Assembly (NCBI GenBank): GCA_963680875.1 | Contig: OY804588.1 | Coordinates: forward strand, 75,292,829-75,356,828 | Direction: 5' to 3' | Length of the DNA stretch: 64,000 bases | Source of the DNA: Bathymodiolus brooksi | Taxonomy: Eukaryota; Mollusca; Bivalvia; Mytilida; Modiolidae | Shown: positions 15,001-26,500 of the stretch, in pieces | How positions within the stretch are numbered: the stretch's first letter is position 1 | How the letters are laid out: every line of letters starts with the position of its first letter | The notes under the pieces: generated by a model | What the model saw: the letters and a program-made list of their open reading frames with translations, nothing else | What the model was told of the DNA's origin: nothing | The model's database searches: none | Program-made: the position numbers and the translations under genes

Positions 15001-18000
15001 TGACAAAGGAGTGGTTTATGTCGTAGTTATATTGTCTACCATTACTGTTTAAGGTTTGACAGAGGAGTGGTTCATGATGTAATGTTGTCTACCATTACTG
15101 TTTAAGGTTTGACAGAGAAGTGGTTTATGTTGTTGATGTTATATTGTCTACCATTACTGTTTACGGTTTGACAGATGAGTGGTTCATGTTGTTGTTGTTA
15201 TATTGTCTACCATCACTTTTTAGGTTTGACAAAGGATAGGTTTATGTCGTAGTTATATTGTCCAACATTACTGTTTAAGGTTTGACAGGAGTGGTTCATG
15301 TTGTAGTTGTATTTTTTACCATTACTGTTTAATGTTTGACAGAGGAGTGGTTCATGTTGTTGTTGTTATATTGTCTACCATTATTGTTTAAGGATTGACA
15401 GATGAGTGATTCATGTAGTAGGTTTGACAGAAGGGAGATTCATGTCGTTGTTGTTGCTATATTGTCTACCATTACTGTTCTAGGTTTGACAAAGGAGTGG
15501 TTCATGTTGTTGATTTTATATTGTCTACCATTATTGTTTTAGGTTTGAACGAGGAGTGGTTCCTGTTGTGGTTGTTATTTTGTCTACCATTGCTGTTTAA
15601 TATTTGTCAGAGGAGTGGTTCATGTTGTTGTTTTTATATTGTCTACCATTACTGTTCTAGGTTTGAACGAGGAGTTGTTCATGTTGTGGTTGTTATTTTG
15701 TCTACCATTGCTGTTTAATGTTTGACAGAGGAGTGATTCATGTGTTTTTATTATATTGTCTACCATTACTATTCTATTTTTGACAGAGGAATTGTTCATG
15801 TCGTTGTTATATTGTCTACCATTACTGTTTAAGATTTGAGAGAGGAGTGGTTCATGTTGTTGTTGTTATATTGCCTACCAATACTGTTTAAGGTTTGACA
15901 GAGGAGTGGTTCATGTTGTTGTTTTTTATATTGTCTACCATTGATGTTTATGGTTTCACAGAGGAGTGGTTCATGTTGTTTTTCCTATATTTTCTACCAT
16001 TACTGGTACTGATTAAGGTTTGACAGAGGAATGATTTATGTCGTTGCTATATTGTCTGCCATTACTGTTTAAGGTTTGACAGAGGAGTGGTTCATGTTGT
16101 TGTTATATTGTCTACCATTGCTGTTTAAGGTTTGACAGAGGAGTTGTTCATGTCGTGTTATATTGTCTACCATTACTGTTTAAGGTTTGACAGAGGAGTT
16201 GCTCATGTTCTTGTTATATTGTCTACCATTACTGTTTTAGGTTTGAGAGAGGAGTAGTTCATGTTGTTGATGTTATATTGTCTACCATTACTGTTTTAGG
16301 TTTGACAGAGAAGTGGTTTATGTTGTTGATGTTATATTGTCTACCATTGCTCTTTAAGGTTTGACAGAAGAGTGGTTCATGTTGTGGTTGTTATATTGTC
16401 TACTGTTACTGTTTATGGTTTGACAGAGGAGTGGTTCATGTTGTTGTTATATTGTCTACAATTACTGTTTTAGGTTTGACAAAGGAGTGGTTTATGTCGT
16501 AGTTATATTGTCTACCATTACTGTTTAAGGTTTGACAGAGGAGTGGTTCATGATGTAATATTGTCTACCATTACTGTTTAAGGTTTGACAGAGAAGTGGT
16601 TTATGTTGTTGATGTTATATTGTCTACCATTACTGTTTACGGTTTGACAGATGAGTGGTTCATGTTGTTTTTGTTATATTGTCTACCATCACTTTTTAGG
16701 TTTGACAAAGGAGTGGTTTATGTCGTAGTTATATTGTCCACCATTACTGTTTAAGGTTTGACAGGAGTGGTTCATGTTGTAGTTGTTTTTTTTACCATTA
16801 CTGTTTAATGTTTGACAGAGGAGTGGTTCATGTTGTTGTTGTTATATTGTCTATCATTATTGTTTAAGGATTGACAGATGAGTGATTCATGTAGTTGTTG
16901 TTGTTATATTGTCTACCATTACTGTTCTAGGTTTGACAAAGGAGTGGTTCATGTTGTGGTTGTTATATTGTCTACCATTACTGTTTAAGGTTGGACAAAG
17001 GAGTGGTTCATGTTGTTGATTTTATATTGTCTACCATTATTGTTTTAGGTTTGAACGAGGAGTGGTTCATGTTGTGGTTGTTATTTTGTCTACCATTGCT
17101 GTTTAATGTTTTATTATATTGTCTACCATTGCTATTCTATTTTTGACAGAGGAATTGTTCATGTCGTTGTTATATTGTCTACCATTACTGTTTAAGATTT
17201 GACAGGGGAGTGGTTCATGTTGTTGTTGTTATATTGTCTACCTATACTGTTTAAGGTTTGACAGAGGAGTGGTTCATGTTGTTGTTTTTTATATTTTCTA
17301 CCATTGATGTTTAAGGTTTGACAGAGGAGTGGTTCATGTTGTTTTTGCTATATTTTCTACCATTACTGGTACTGTTTTAGGTTTGAGAGAGGAGTGATTT
17401 ATGTCGTTGTTATATTGTCTGCCATTACTGTTTAAGGTTTGACAAAGGAGTGGTTCATGTTGTTGTTATATTGTCTACTATTACTGTTTAAGGTTTGACA
17501 GAGGAGTGGTTCTTGTTGTTGTTCTGATATTGTCTACTATTTCTGTTTTAGGTTTGACAGAGGAGTTGTTCATGTCGTGTTATATTGTCTACCATTACTG
17601 TTTAAGGTTTGACAGAGGAGTGGTTCATGTTCTTGTTATATTGTCTACCATTACTGTTTTAGGTTTGACAGAGGAGTAGTTCATGTTGTTGATGTTATAT
17701 TGTCTACCATTACTGTTGAAGGTTTGACAGAGAAGTGGTTTATGTTGTTGATGTTATATTGTCTACCATTGCTCTTTAAGGTTTGACAGAAGTGTGGTTC
17801 ATGTTGTGGTTGTTATATTGTCTACTATTACTGTTAATGGTTTGACAGAGGAGTGGTTCATGTTGTTGTTGTTATATTGTCTACAATTAATGTTTTAGGT
17901 TTGACAAAGGAGTGGTTTATGTCGTAGTTATATTGTCTACCATTACTGTTTAAGGTTTGACAGAGGAGTGGTTCATGATGTAATATTGTCTACCATTACT

Positions 18001-20110
18001 GTTTAAGGTTTGACAGAGAAGTGGTTTATGTTGTTGATGTTATATTGTCTACCATTGCTGTTTAAGGTATGACAGAGGAGTGGTTCATGTTGAGGTTGTT
18101 ATATTGTCTACTATTACTGTTTAAGGTTTGACAGATGAGTGGTTCATGTTGTTGTTGTATTTTTTACCATTACTGTTTAATGTTTGACAGAGGAGTGGTT
18201 CATGATGTTGTTGTTATATAGTCTACCATTACTGTTTTAGGTTTGACAAAAGGGAGGTTCATGTAGTGGTTGTTATTTTGTCTATCATTGCTGTTTAAGG
18301 TTTGACAGAGGAATGGTTCATGTTGTTGATGTTATATTGTCTACCGTTGATGTTTAAGGTTTGACAGAAGAATGGTTCATGTTGTTATTATATTGTCTAC
18401 CACTACTGTTTTAGGTTTGACAGAAGGGAGGTTCATGTAGTGGTTGTTATTTTGACTATCATTGCTGTTGAAGATTTGACAGAGGAATGGTTCATGTTGT
18501 TGATGTTATATTGTCTACCATTGCTGTTTAAGGTTTGACAGAGGAGTGGTTCATGTTGTGGTTGTTATATTGTCTGCCATTACTGTTTAATGTTTGACAG
18601 AGTAGTGTTTCATGTTGTTTTTGCTATATTGTCTGCCATTGCTATTCTATTTTTGACAGAAGTTGTTCATGTCGTTGTTATATTGTCTACCATTACTGTT
18701 TAAAGTTTGACAGAGGAGTGGTGCATGTTACTGTTGGTTATATTGTCTACTATTTCTGCTTGAGGTTTGACAGAGGAGGGGTTAATGTTGTTGTTTTTAT
18801 ATTGTCTACCATTACTGTTTTAGGTTTGACAGATTAGTGGTTCATGTTGTGGTTGTTATTTTGTCTACCATTGCTGTTTAATGTTTGACAGAGGAGTGAT
18901 TCATGTTGTTCTTGTTATATTGTCTACCATTACTATTATATTATTGACAGAGGAGTTGTTCATGTCATTGTTATATTGTTTACCATTACTGTTTTAGGTT
19001 TGACAGAGGAGTGGTTCATGTTATTGGTGTCATATTATCTACCATTACTGTTTAAAGTTTGACAGAGGAGTGGTTGATGTTGTTGTTTTTATATTGTCTA
19101 CCATCGATGTTTAAGGTTTGACAGAGGAGTAGTTCATGTTGTTATTGCTATATTGTCTACCATTACTGGTACTGTTTTAGGTTTGACAGAGGAGTGATTT
19201 ATGTCGTTGTTATATTGTCTACCATTACTGTTTAAGTGTTTGACAGAGGAGTGGTTCGTGTTGTTGTTATATTGTTTACCATTACTATTTAAGGTTTGAC
19301 AGAGGAGTGGTTCTTGTTGTTGTTCTGATATTGTCTACTATTTCTGTTTAAGGTTTGACAGAGGAATGGTTCATGTTGTTGATGTTATATTGTCTACCGT
19401 TGATGTTTAAGGTTTGACAGAAGAATGGCTCATGTTGTTGTTATATTGTCTACCACTACTGTTTTAGGTTGGAAAGAAGGGAGGTTCATGTAGGGGTTGT
19501 TATTTTGACTATCATTGCTGTTGAAGGTTTGACAGAGGAATGGTTCATGTTGTTGATGTTATATTGTCTACCATTGCTGTTTAAGGTTTGACAGAGGAGT
19601 GGTCCATGTTGTTGTTATATTGTATATAATTACTGTTTAAGGTTTGACAGAGGAGTGGTTCATGTTGTTGTTATATTGTCTACCAATACTGTTAATGGTT
19701 TGACAGAGGGGAGGTTCATGTTGTGGTTGTTATATTGTCTATCATTACTGTTTACGGTTTGACAGAGGAGTGGTTCATGTTGTTTTTGTTATATTGTATA
19801 CCATTACTGTTTCAGATTTAACAGAGGAGTGGTGGTTTTGGCTATATTGTCTACCAATACTGCTTAGATTTGACAGAGGAGTGGGTCCTATTGTTACTGT
19901 ATATTGTCTACCATAATTACTGTTTTAGGTTTGACAGAGGAGTGGTTCATGTTTTGGTTGGTTCTATTGTCTACCATTACTGTTTAAATTTTTCACAGAG
20001 GAGTGGTTCATGTTTTGGTTGGTTATATTGTCTACCATTACTGTTTAAGGTTTAGACAAACGAGTGGTTCATGTTTTGGTTGGTTATATTTTCGACAGTT
20101 GCTGTTTAAG
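1..20110. repeat. Giant minisatellite, ~56-62 bp unit, ~340 copies, with higher-order duplications
   Basis: The whole stretch is tandem copies of a unit built from 'GTTTGACAGAGGAGTGG', 'TTCATGTTGTTG', 'TATATTGTCTACCATTACTG' and 'TTTAAG'. Length varies by 3-6 bp through loss or gain of GTT steps. Larger blocks are repeated: the first ~900 bases recur from about 2796, and 6001 onward matches 8326 onward at an exact offset of 2325. The array runs off the left edge. Units become more diverged from about 14400 and the array decays between 20000 and 20110. Short plus-strand frames inside are translations of the repeat, not genes. Many units hold 'CTGTTTTAG|G', a weak 3' splice-site look-alike. Confidence 0.95.
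5936..10600. repeat. Recent 2325-bp tandem duplication inside the minisatellite
   Basis: The segment beginning near 5936 recurs near 8261. For example 'TTTTCTACCATTACTGG' at 6001 recurs at 8326, and the frames starting at 6665 and 7550 recur at 8990 and 9875. All four comparisons give the same offset of 2325. Variant order along the block is preserved with very few differences, so this is a recent multi-unit duplication, not independent unit slippage. Exact ends were judged by eye. Confidence 0.8.
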
Positions 20111-20254
20111 GTTTGACCGGTGATAGCTTCGTATTGTTGTGGTTGGTTTTACTGTTTAGTTTTGGTAGATTAGATGATTGTTTAAGTCTATATTAAATCA
20201 ATTATATTATTTTCTTTAATAATTAATAAAAAAATGTTTATCTTATAATTGTAG
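20111..20254. other. Unique AT-rich spacer after the minisatellite
   Basis: No repeat, RNA or open frame is visible. Towards 20240 it becomes a pyrimidine-containing tract ending 'CTTATAATTGTAG', which would serve as the acceptor of the candidate microexon that follows. Confidence 0.5.
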
Positions 20255-20282
20255 AAATATGCTGCCAATAGAGCTGACATGT
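20255..20282 (+). CDS. Candidate 28-nt microexon upstream of the Roc exon
   Basis: A possible exon lies between an acceptor-like 'ATAATTGTAG' and a consensus donor 'GTAAGT' at 20283. Read from phase 0 it gives KYAANRADM plus one base. Joined to the exon at 22473, which needs exactly two bases to complete a codon, it makes a TTC (Phe) codon and the frame continues into [13 protein letters not shown]. The phase pattern (0 in, 1 out) and length equal those of the microexon at 55680. Support is only splice signals plus phase; no homology was recognised, and the true 5' part of the gene may lie elsewhere. Confidence 0.3.
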
Positions 20283-20449
20283 GTAAGTTGTTATCTATTA
20301 ATAGATACATCCTTGTTGGAGGCAAAGCAAAGGACAAATGACTACAGTAAAACATGGTTAATGTTTAAATACCAAGGTCCGAAATTGTCACTCCTATAAT
20401 TTATATTTTAACATGCAAACCTATAGGATAATGAATGGAAAGTTGTTTT

Positions 20450-21595
20450 CAGTTCACCGAAAGGTGAGATATTGCCATCACTTGACGTCCGTCCTCGTTG
20501 TCTGTCGTTGTTTTCTTCTCTGAATCCATTTTGCCACTTAGAACTAAACGTAGTAGGAATATTCACTGGATGGTGTCCTTCACAGTTAATAGGTTGATCA
20601 GAAGTACACAAAACAAACAAGAGTTCCGAAGGTGTCGAAAAGGATGTGTCCATATATATAGGTATAAATTATTTATTGTTCATTTGTTTTTGATGATTAG
20701 TTTTTATGCATTCATGAGGAAAATCCCTTTCAGAAACATGTATAACGTTATTATGTAACTATTACTGTTTTTGACAAGAGGTAAACAAAAATTAACTGTT
20801 TAAATTTTCATCCAATTTTAATGTAGTGTTCTGCAAAGTGTTCATCTTTATAAGCTATTGATGGACCATCAAAATGTTTTGTTATTTTATTTTGAAAAGG
20901 GGTCTACAAGTGTCCCAAATTCCAAATTTTGGCATATTTAAAAGATATGTAGATATTTTTCATTCAATTTTCATGCGTTTTTGTTGTTGAATGAATTGTG
21001 AAGAGAGCTTTTGATAACATGTCGGCGGATATCCTCTCTCTTTTGCGGTTTCTGAGATAAACTTGACTGAAAGAGGCCGTAAAATGCAAATTTCTTAAAT
21101 TTGAAAATGTTTATTCTTTATCTGGTTTCGATGCAGTTTTTTTTTGGCGAAGTGCTCATCTTAATGGGTTATTAATAATGAAAATGATCAGATAATATGA
21201 CTAGCCAATATTTATTCTCTCCTAATACAAGGCAACAATCAAATATAGAATGAGTTACAATAAATTGAAACATGCAACTTTTCTAAAAAGATGTTCAAAG
21301 GGGAATAACTCTAGGAGGAATAATTTGAAATTTGTTCAAGATATTATTCTGTGAACCACTGAACCATTTGAAATCACACCTTGCTGGAGCCTTCTTTGGT
21401 TAGTTTTTAAGGACTAATATGTTTTTATATCGATCGCAAATCCAAGATGGCCACCACAACAGAATACATTCTAACACAGGACCTATAATGTGAAAATAAA
21501 TAAAAATGCTTTTGAGGTAGATCTGATTGAACTCTAACTTGCATATAAATAATCAGGTGAGCGATACAGGTTCAGGGGAGCCTCCAGTTTTTTTA
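20450..21595 (+). repeat. Mollusc dispersed element with CAGGTGAGC-type ends, ~1.1 kb copy
   Basis: The left end, 'TTCACCGAAAGGTGAGA' followed by 'CGTCCGTC', and the right end, 'CAGGTGAGCGATACAGG' followed by 'GGAGCCTCCAG', resemble the two ends of the element at 49705-54390. The interior carries 'CCAAGATGGCCACCA' and 'GGGAATAACTCTAGG', typical of this family. The copy is diverged. The open frames around 20408-20758 fall inside its left end and are not considered genes. Confidence 0.6.
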
Positions 21596-21599
21596 TTTC

Positions 21600-21660
21600 T
21601 CAGAAAGAGCAAACTTTATTTTTTTATTCTATTTTTTTTTTTTTTTATGCAAACTTTATT
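21600..21660. repeat. T-rich low-complexity tract
   Basis: Poly-T runs flanked by two copies of 'GCAAACTTTATTT' (21609 and 21649). This lies at the junction between two dispersed repeats and nothing else is visible. Confidence 0.6.
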
Positions 21661-21664
21661 TAAT

Positions 21665-21925
21665 CCAAGCTGTACTTGAATGAATAAGAAACGTCTGAAG
21701 AAACCAAAGTTGCAATCACAAGCCGTAAATGGAAGGATAGACAATGCAATGGCCCCCAAAAAGAACAATGATATTCAAAGCATTGCACAGAAAACTAAAG
21801 ATAGGGATACACTAGCCCCACTTAAAATCGTGGATGGACTCAGGTACTACGGAATAATAGCAGTTTCTGGTCGACTTGTGGCACCTGTCATGTTACTCTT
21901 GATGCAAACCTGGTGATAAGTCATC
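21665..21925 (+). repeat. Dispersed repeat copy, related to 56385-56590
   Basis: This segment aligns with 56385-56590. Shared blocks include 'AAAACTAAAGAT', 'AGCCCCACT' and 'CACCTGTCATGTTA' (CACCCGTCATGTTA in the other copy), in the same order. An open frame (21680-21916, start MNKKRLKK) is contained within it, but the homologous copy is not open in that frame, so I treat it as a repeat and not a coding exon. The family resembles a common bivalve dispersed repeat. Confidence 0.55.
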
Positions 21926-22472
21926 AATGAGGAAAGGACTGGATTATGATTACGATGAACAGAACATATATGTGGTCATTTGTGACTCAAATATTACTTA
22001 GCGATTAACTAGGTCATGGTGGCAAGGGAAAAACCTACAAAGTGATGATTTCAACATAACCACTAGGAACCATTGGTTCAGTATCTTCTTTGCCAGCAGC
22101 AAACTTCTATCAAGGAAATCCTGACAGGAACCACAAGCTCAGGAATATCATATCAACTGAGAGATATATACTCCATATGCAGGTGCTGCTGCAATGTCGC
22201 TGAATATAAATAGAAAGTTCTCAATGGGAAAATTGAAATCATATCTTTTGTCGTAAACAGTTCGCCGTGGTCAATCTCGAGCTGTAGTCAAGGTATGAAG
22301 CAGAACTAGCTGTATCTGTGGTATCCTTTATTTCAAGCTCAATGTTATAGATGTGATAACTAAATCATCAAACTTGTATTCAATGTGTGTAAACCACTAA
22401 CCAGTTTATTTATGTCTATCATCTCTAACAGTTATAAAGTACAATATACAAGGTCAATGATTTGTTTTTCAG
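21926..22472. other. Intron sequence upstream of the first Roc exon
   Basis: No convincing exon was found. A possible short exon, 'TTCGCCGTGG...' between 'GTAAACAG' (22252-22259) and 'GTATGA' (22292), has splice-like borders but no supported frame. The segment ends in the acceptor tract 'TTTGTTTTTCAG' at 22461-22472. Confidence 0.4.
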
Positions 22473-22718
22473 TCCCTCAGTTTCCAATGATGGACACGGC
22501 TGAGGAAATTAAAGACCTTATTTCAAAGGGCACGTTCATGGCATATGACAACCGTGTTTACTTAGCTGGTGCCTGCAATGTGGGTAAGTCTACCCTCGCC
22601 AGTATTCTTCTTGATGAGGAGATTCCACAACGTTGGAAATCAACTGATGGATTAATACATTACTTTGGAAGAAATGGGATACATTTGAAAGACAAAACAA
22701 TGATTCCATTGCGAAAAG
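22473..22718 (+). CDS. Exon 1 of model: Roc domain, P-loop and switch I
   Basis: The acceptor is 'TTTGTTTTTCAG' and the donor is 'AAAAG|GTAATA' at 22719. The encoded segment runs from [13 protein letters not shown] through GACNVGKST (22568-22594, Walker A form GxxxxGKST) and STDG (22640-22651, switch I region) to MIPLRKG. A second possible acceptor AG at 22479-22480 would start the exon at 22481 in phase 0. I prefer 22473 because it accepts a phase-1 join like most other introns here and has the better pyrimidine tract. It ends one base into a Gly codon, completed by the next exon. Confidence 0.85.
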
Positions 22719-23523
22719 GTAATACAACTTAAAACTACTTAAATTTATTGTTAAACAGTACCAGCTTTGTATTTGTTGTAAAAAAAAATACGACATTAGC
22801 CAACATCAGTCATAACTGTCAGTAATTATTGAGTTATATCATGACTTATTACACAAATACTGGTAGAAAAACGCCAGACAGAACTGACTTGGACAAGAAC
22901 CGACATCAGTCAAAACTGTCATTAATTATTTAGCTACACATGTACAAATGTATATCATGACTAATTAGACATATACTGGTAGAAAGCATTAGACAGAACT
23001 AATTAGGACAAGAATCAACATCAGTCATAACTGTCAGTGTAACATTTTATTTTATCCTCCAAAATATTCTTTCCGGCAGATTATTTTTAATATAAAATAT
23101 TTTCCTTGGACAATATTTCAATATTAAATTTCTTCCAATGTTATTATATATTTTCCAGATGAGTTGAAGAAATTTAATATCAAAATATATTCGTGGATAA
23201 CATTGCACATTATAACTTTTCAACCGGAAAAATATTATAGAGGAAATAAACGTTAGAGAATACCTAAGGGACAATCAAAAATGAACAATGAGAAACTGGC
23301 ACTTTTTTTTATTCTTTCATTTGCATTCTGTGGGTACTTTTGGTCTTGTATATATGTAACAATATCATTGTACTCGTCTTCTTCCATTATTCAATATCGA
23401 CTGTTACCAAATCAAATTTTTAATATATTTAAACTTGCATGGCTCTATTGATTTCATAATGGGTTTGAAGATTACTCAATTTGTCATTTAAATTGACAGT
23501 GTTCTGGCTATAATATACTTTCC

Positions 23524-23559
<36 letters not shown>

Positions 23560-26500
23560 GTCTGAAAATTAAACCAAACAGTGTTAGAATTAGATTTTAG
23601 AGCTGTCAAATTTTGTTCTTCCCTCGACGGGATTTGAACCCACACCATTGATACACTGCATCACCATTCGCTTAGCCTTACGTCCAGCGCCCTCGACCAC
23701 ATCCACTCCCTATTAAAAGGAGCTTCAATAATCCTAGTGTTACCTTTTCTCGTAAGGTAAATCTAGGGATAGACGTAAGACATGTGTATAAGCGTGTGTA
23801 GATGGTACATATATACTTAATATTATAATTTGACAGCAATCTAACTCAGCAATTTTTAATATATTGTATAGGATAATGAAGAATTCATTATACAGTCACA
23901 GGAAATAAAGTATATTATACAAACGTCTAGAAGCAAGTGACAACCATACAATATATCTGTCCCACTGGATCTGAAAGTTACTAAGGATACTAGGTTAATA
24001 CTAAATATTATATACGTCTGAAAATTAAACTAAACAGTGTTAGAATTAGATTTTAGAGCTGTCAAATTTTTGTTCTTCCCTCGACGGAATTTGAACCCAC
24101 ACCATTGATACACGTATTGATATATATATATATAGATATATATTTACCTGTAAAAAAAATCTATAACATATTTTCCGGATGGGTCAGGTGATTTATTAAT
24201 CAGCGTCGGAAATAATATTACATACCTTAGTATAAAATATTATATACAGATATATCATGATTGGGAGAGGTATTTGCGGAAAAGTATCAGTCGCGAAACG
24301 AAATATTATCCGAGCCGAAAGGCTTGGGAAATTTAGTCTCAAGACTGGTATTTTTCGCAAATACCCCTCCCAAGGATGATCTATCTGTTTAATTACAACG
24401 AATATTATTTAGAACACTGGCTAAATAAATAATACCTTTTGTTTGTCGTTTTCAGGACCTAACATGATGTATCTGTTTAATTCTACCGAATCATGTTACA
24501 TAAAACGCACAACTAATAACGTTTAACAAATTTTGTTACAAGCGTCTTGGTGAAGGGTAAAAACGGCAAATACGATTGTTACATAAAACGCACAACTGGT
24601 AACGTTTTACAAATTTTGTTACAAGCGTCTCGGTGAAGGGTAAAAACGGCAAATAAGATTTTGCAAATACCATGAAAAAAAGTTAAATATTATGCAAATA
24701 CACCTACATGAAGCTAAAATTCTACAAATTCACAATGCAAGGCCTGAATTTGTAAAAAAAAAAATTCACGGCTATTAACCAATCAGAATCCAGCATTCTT
24801 ATATAAGGTGTAATTATCCGGATTAGCTCATTTGATGGATCGGGTGATTTATCAATGAGCGTCGGAAATAATATTACAGATGCGGCTCGTGATTTAATAA
24901 TCAGCGTCGGACATAATATTACATACCTTAGTATAAAATATTATCTGGATTATCTCATTTGATGGTTCAGGCGAATTATCATTAATAGTCAGAAATAATA
25001 TTACAGATGATTTCTACTATGCAAATCCTTGGTCTCATGATTTAATAATCAGCGTCGGAAATAATAGTATGTACCTGTTTATTGTACACTAGGATACTTT
25101 TTTATAGCAATGGAAAGTATTTTATTAAAAAATATTTACCGTAACATAAAATTTAATATGGGTCGAAGTCCCAACTATGGTAGAAATAGCAATATTTTGA
25201 TTCCAGATCCATATCTTTAATGGCTTAAATTTCATGCACCGGAAACCAATACATGGTTAAATCTGCAGAAAATCGGATGCGCAGTAATCTGGAACTACTT
25301 CCGGTTATTAATGTTAAAAGTCGTCCCCGATATATCTCAGCCCTAAAAAAAGTCGTCCCTGATATATCTCGGCCCAAAAAATCTCGACCCTATTTTGATG
25401 CACTGAATGAGCGTGAAATTGGCAGATAATTTTCAGATTCGCGAGCATTCATGGCCTTGCCTGTTTCAATAGATGGAAAGAGCATCCTTACATTGTACTA
25501 CAGTACACTCCAAAAAGTACACAAAAATAAGTCAAATATCTATTTCAATCATCCCAAGGATTTACATGATTTAAATATTAGATAATGTGGATTGTGCTTC
25601 GCTGGCACTACAGGTAGCACCTGTCTCATATTATTGTTTATAAAAAATTATTGGACTTCGGTCCCAAGTTAGGTAACACCTATTATCATATTATTAAATT
25701 CTTTCCATCGGATAAAATTTCAACCGGAAACAATTATGTCTTACATCAGTAATTATCCAGCTATATCATGACTAATTAGACATATACTGGTAGAAAACAA
25801 TAGACAGAGCTGATTAGGACAAGAACCGACATTGACCAGTCATAACTGTCAGTATTTATTGAGCTATATCATGACTTATTACACAAATACTGGTAGAAAA
25901 ACACCAGACAGAAATGACTTGGACAAGAACCGACACCAGTCACTCATAACTGTCAGTAATTATTGACCTATATCATGACTAACTATACATAGTCTGGTAG
26001 AAAGCATTAGACAGAACTGATTAGGACAAGATCCAACATCAGTCATAACTCTCAATAATTGTTCAGCTATATCATGATTAACTACACATAGTCTGGTAGA
26101 AAACATTAGACATAACTGATTAGGACAAGAACCCACATCAGTCATAACTGTCAGTAATTATTGACCTATATCATGACTAACTATACATAGTCTGGTTGAA
26201 AGCATTAGACAGAACTGATTAGGACAAGATTCAACATCAGTCATAACTCTCAATAATTTTTTAGCTATATTATGTAATAATTGACCTATATCATGACCAA
26301 ACAGACATATAATGGTAGAAATATAGATTCTCCTTCAGTTGCCCATGGGATACGATATTTCTCCACGCAAGAGAGTAGTGGAGAAATATCGTAACCCACA
26401 TGGGCAACTGAAGGAGAATTTGTTTCTCCCATTATTTAACACGAACTTCATTAAAAATCTTTTGGCGGACCTCTACACAATTCTGATGCTAGGACCACAG

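Larger units (their letters stand above)
24180..25075. repeat. Dispersed short repeat 'AGCGTCGGAAATAATATTAC', several copies
   Basis: 'AATCAGCGTCGGAAATAATA' or near matches occur near 24198, 24857, 24900 and 25049, usually next to 'GATGGGTCAGGTGATTTA'-like text and 'CTTAGTATAAAATATTAT'. The copies are irregularly spaced and interrupted by other elements, suggesting decayed repeats. Confidence 0.5.

Noticed and set aside
668..20055. Plus-strand frames of 61-82 residues repeating 'YIVYYYCLRFDRGVVHVV'-like text
   Set aside because: They are translations of the minisatellite in whichever frame lacks a stop. The unit length is not held to a multiple of three and identical frames recur with the array, with no start context or codon signal.
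21680..21916. Open frame starting MNKKRLKK as a 5' exon of the GTPase
   Set aside because: It falls inside a dispersed repeat whose other copy (56385-56590) is not open in the same frame, and it has no donor joining the Roc exon in phase.
22252..22291. Possible microexon between GTAAACAG and GTATGA
   Set aside because: Splice-like borders only; its acceptor lacks a pyrimidine tract and no frame could be supported.
22385..22472. ATG at 22385 as the start of the GTPase
   Set aside because: The frame upstream of 22473 crosses a clear acceptor (TTTGTTTTTCAG), so these residues are intronic read-through.
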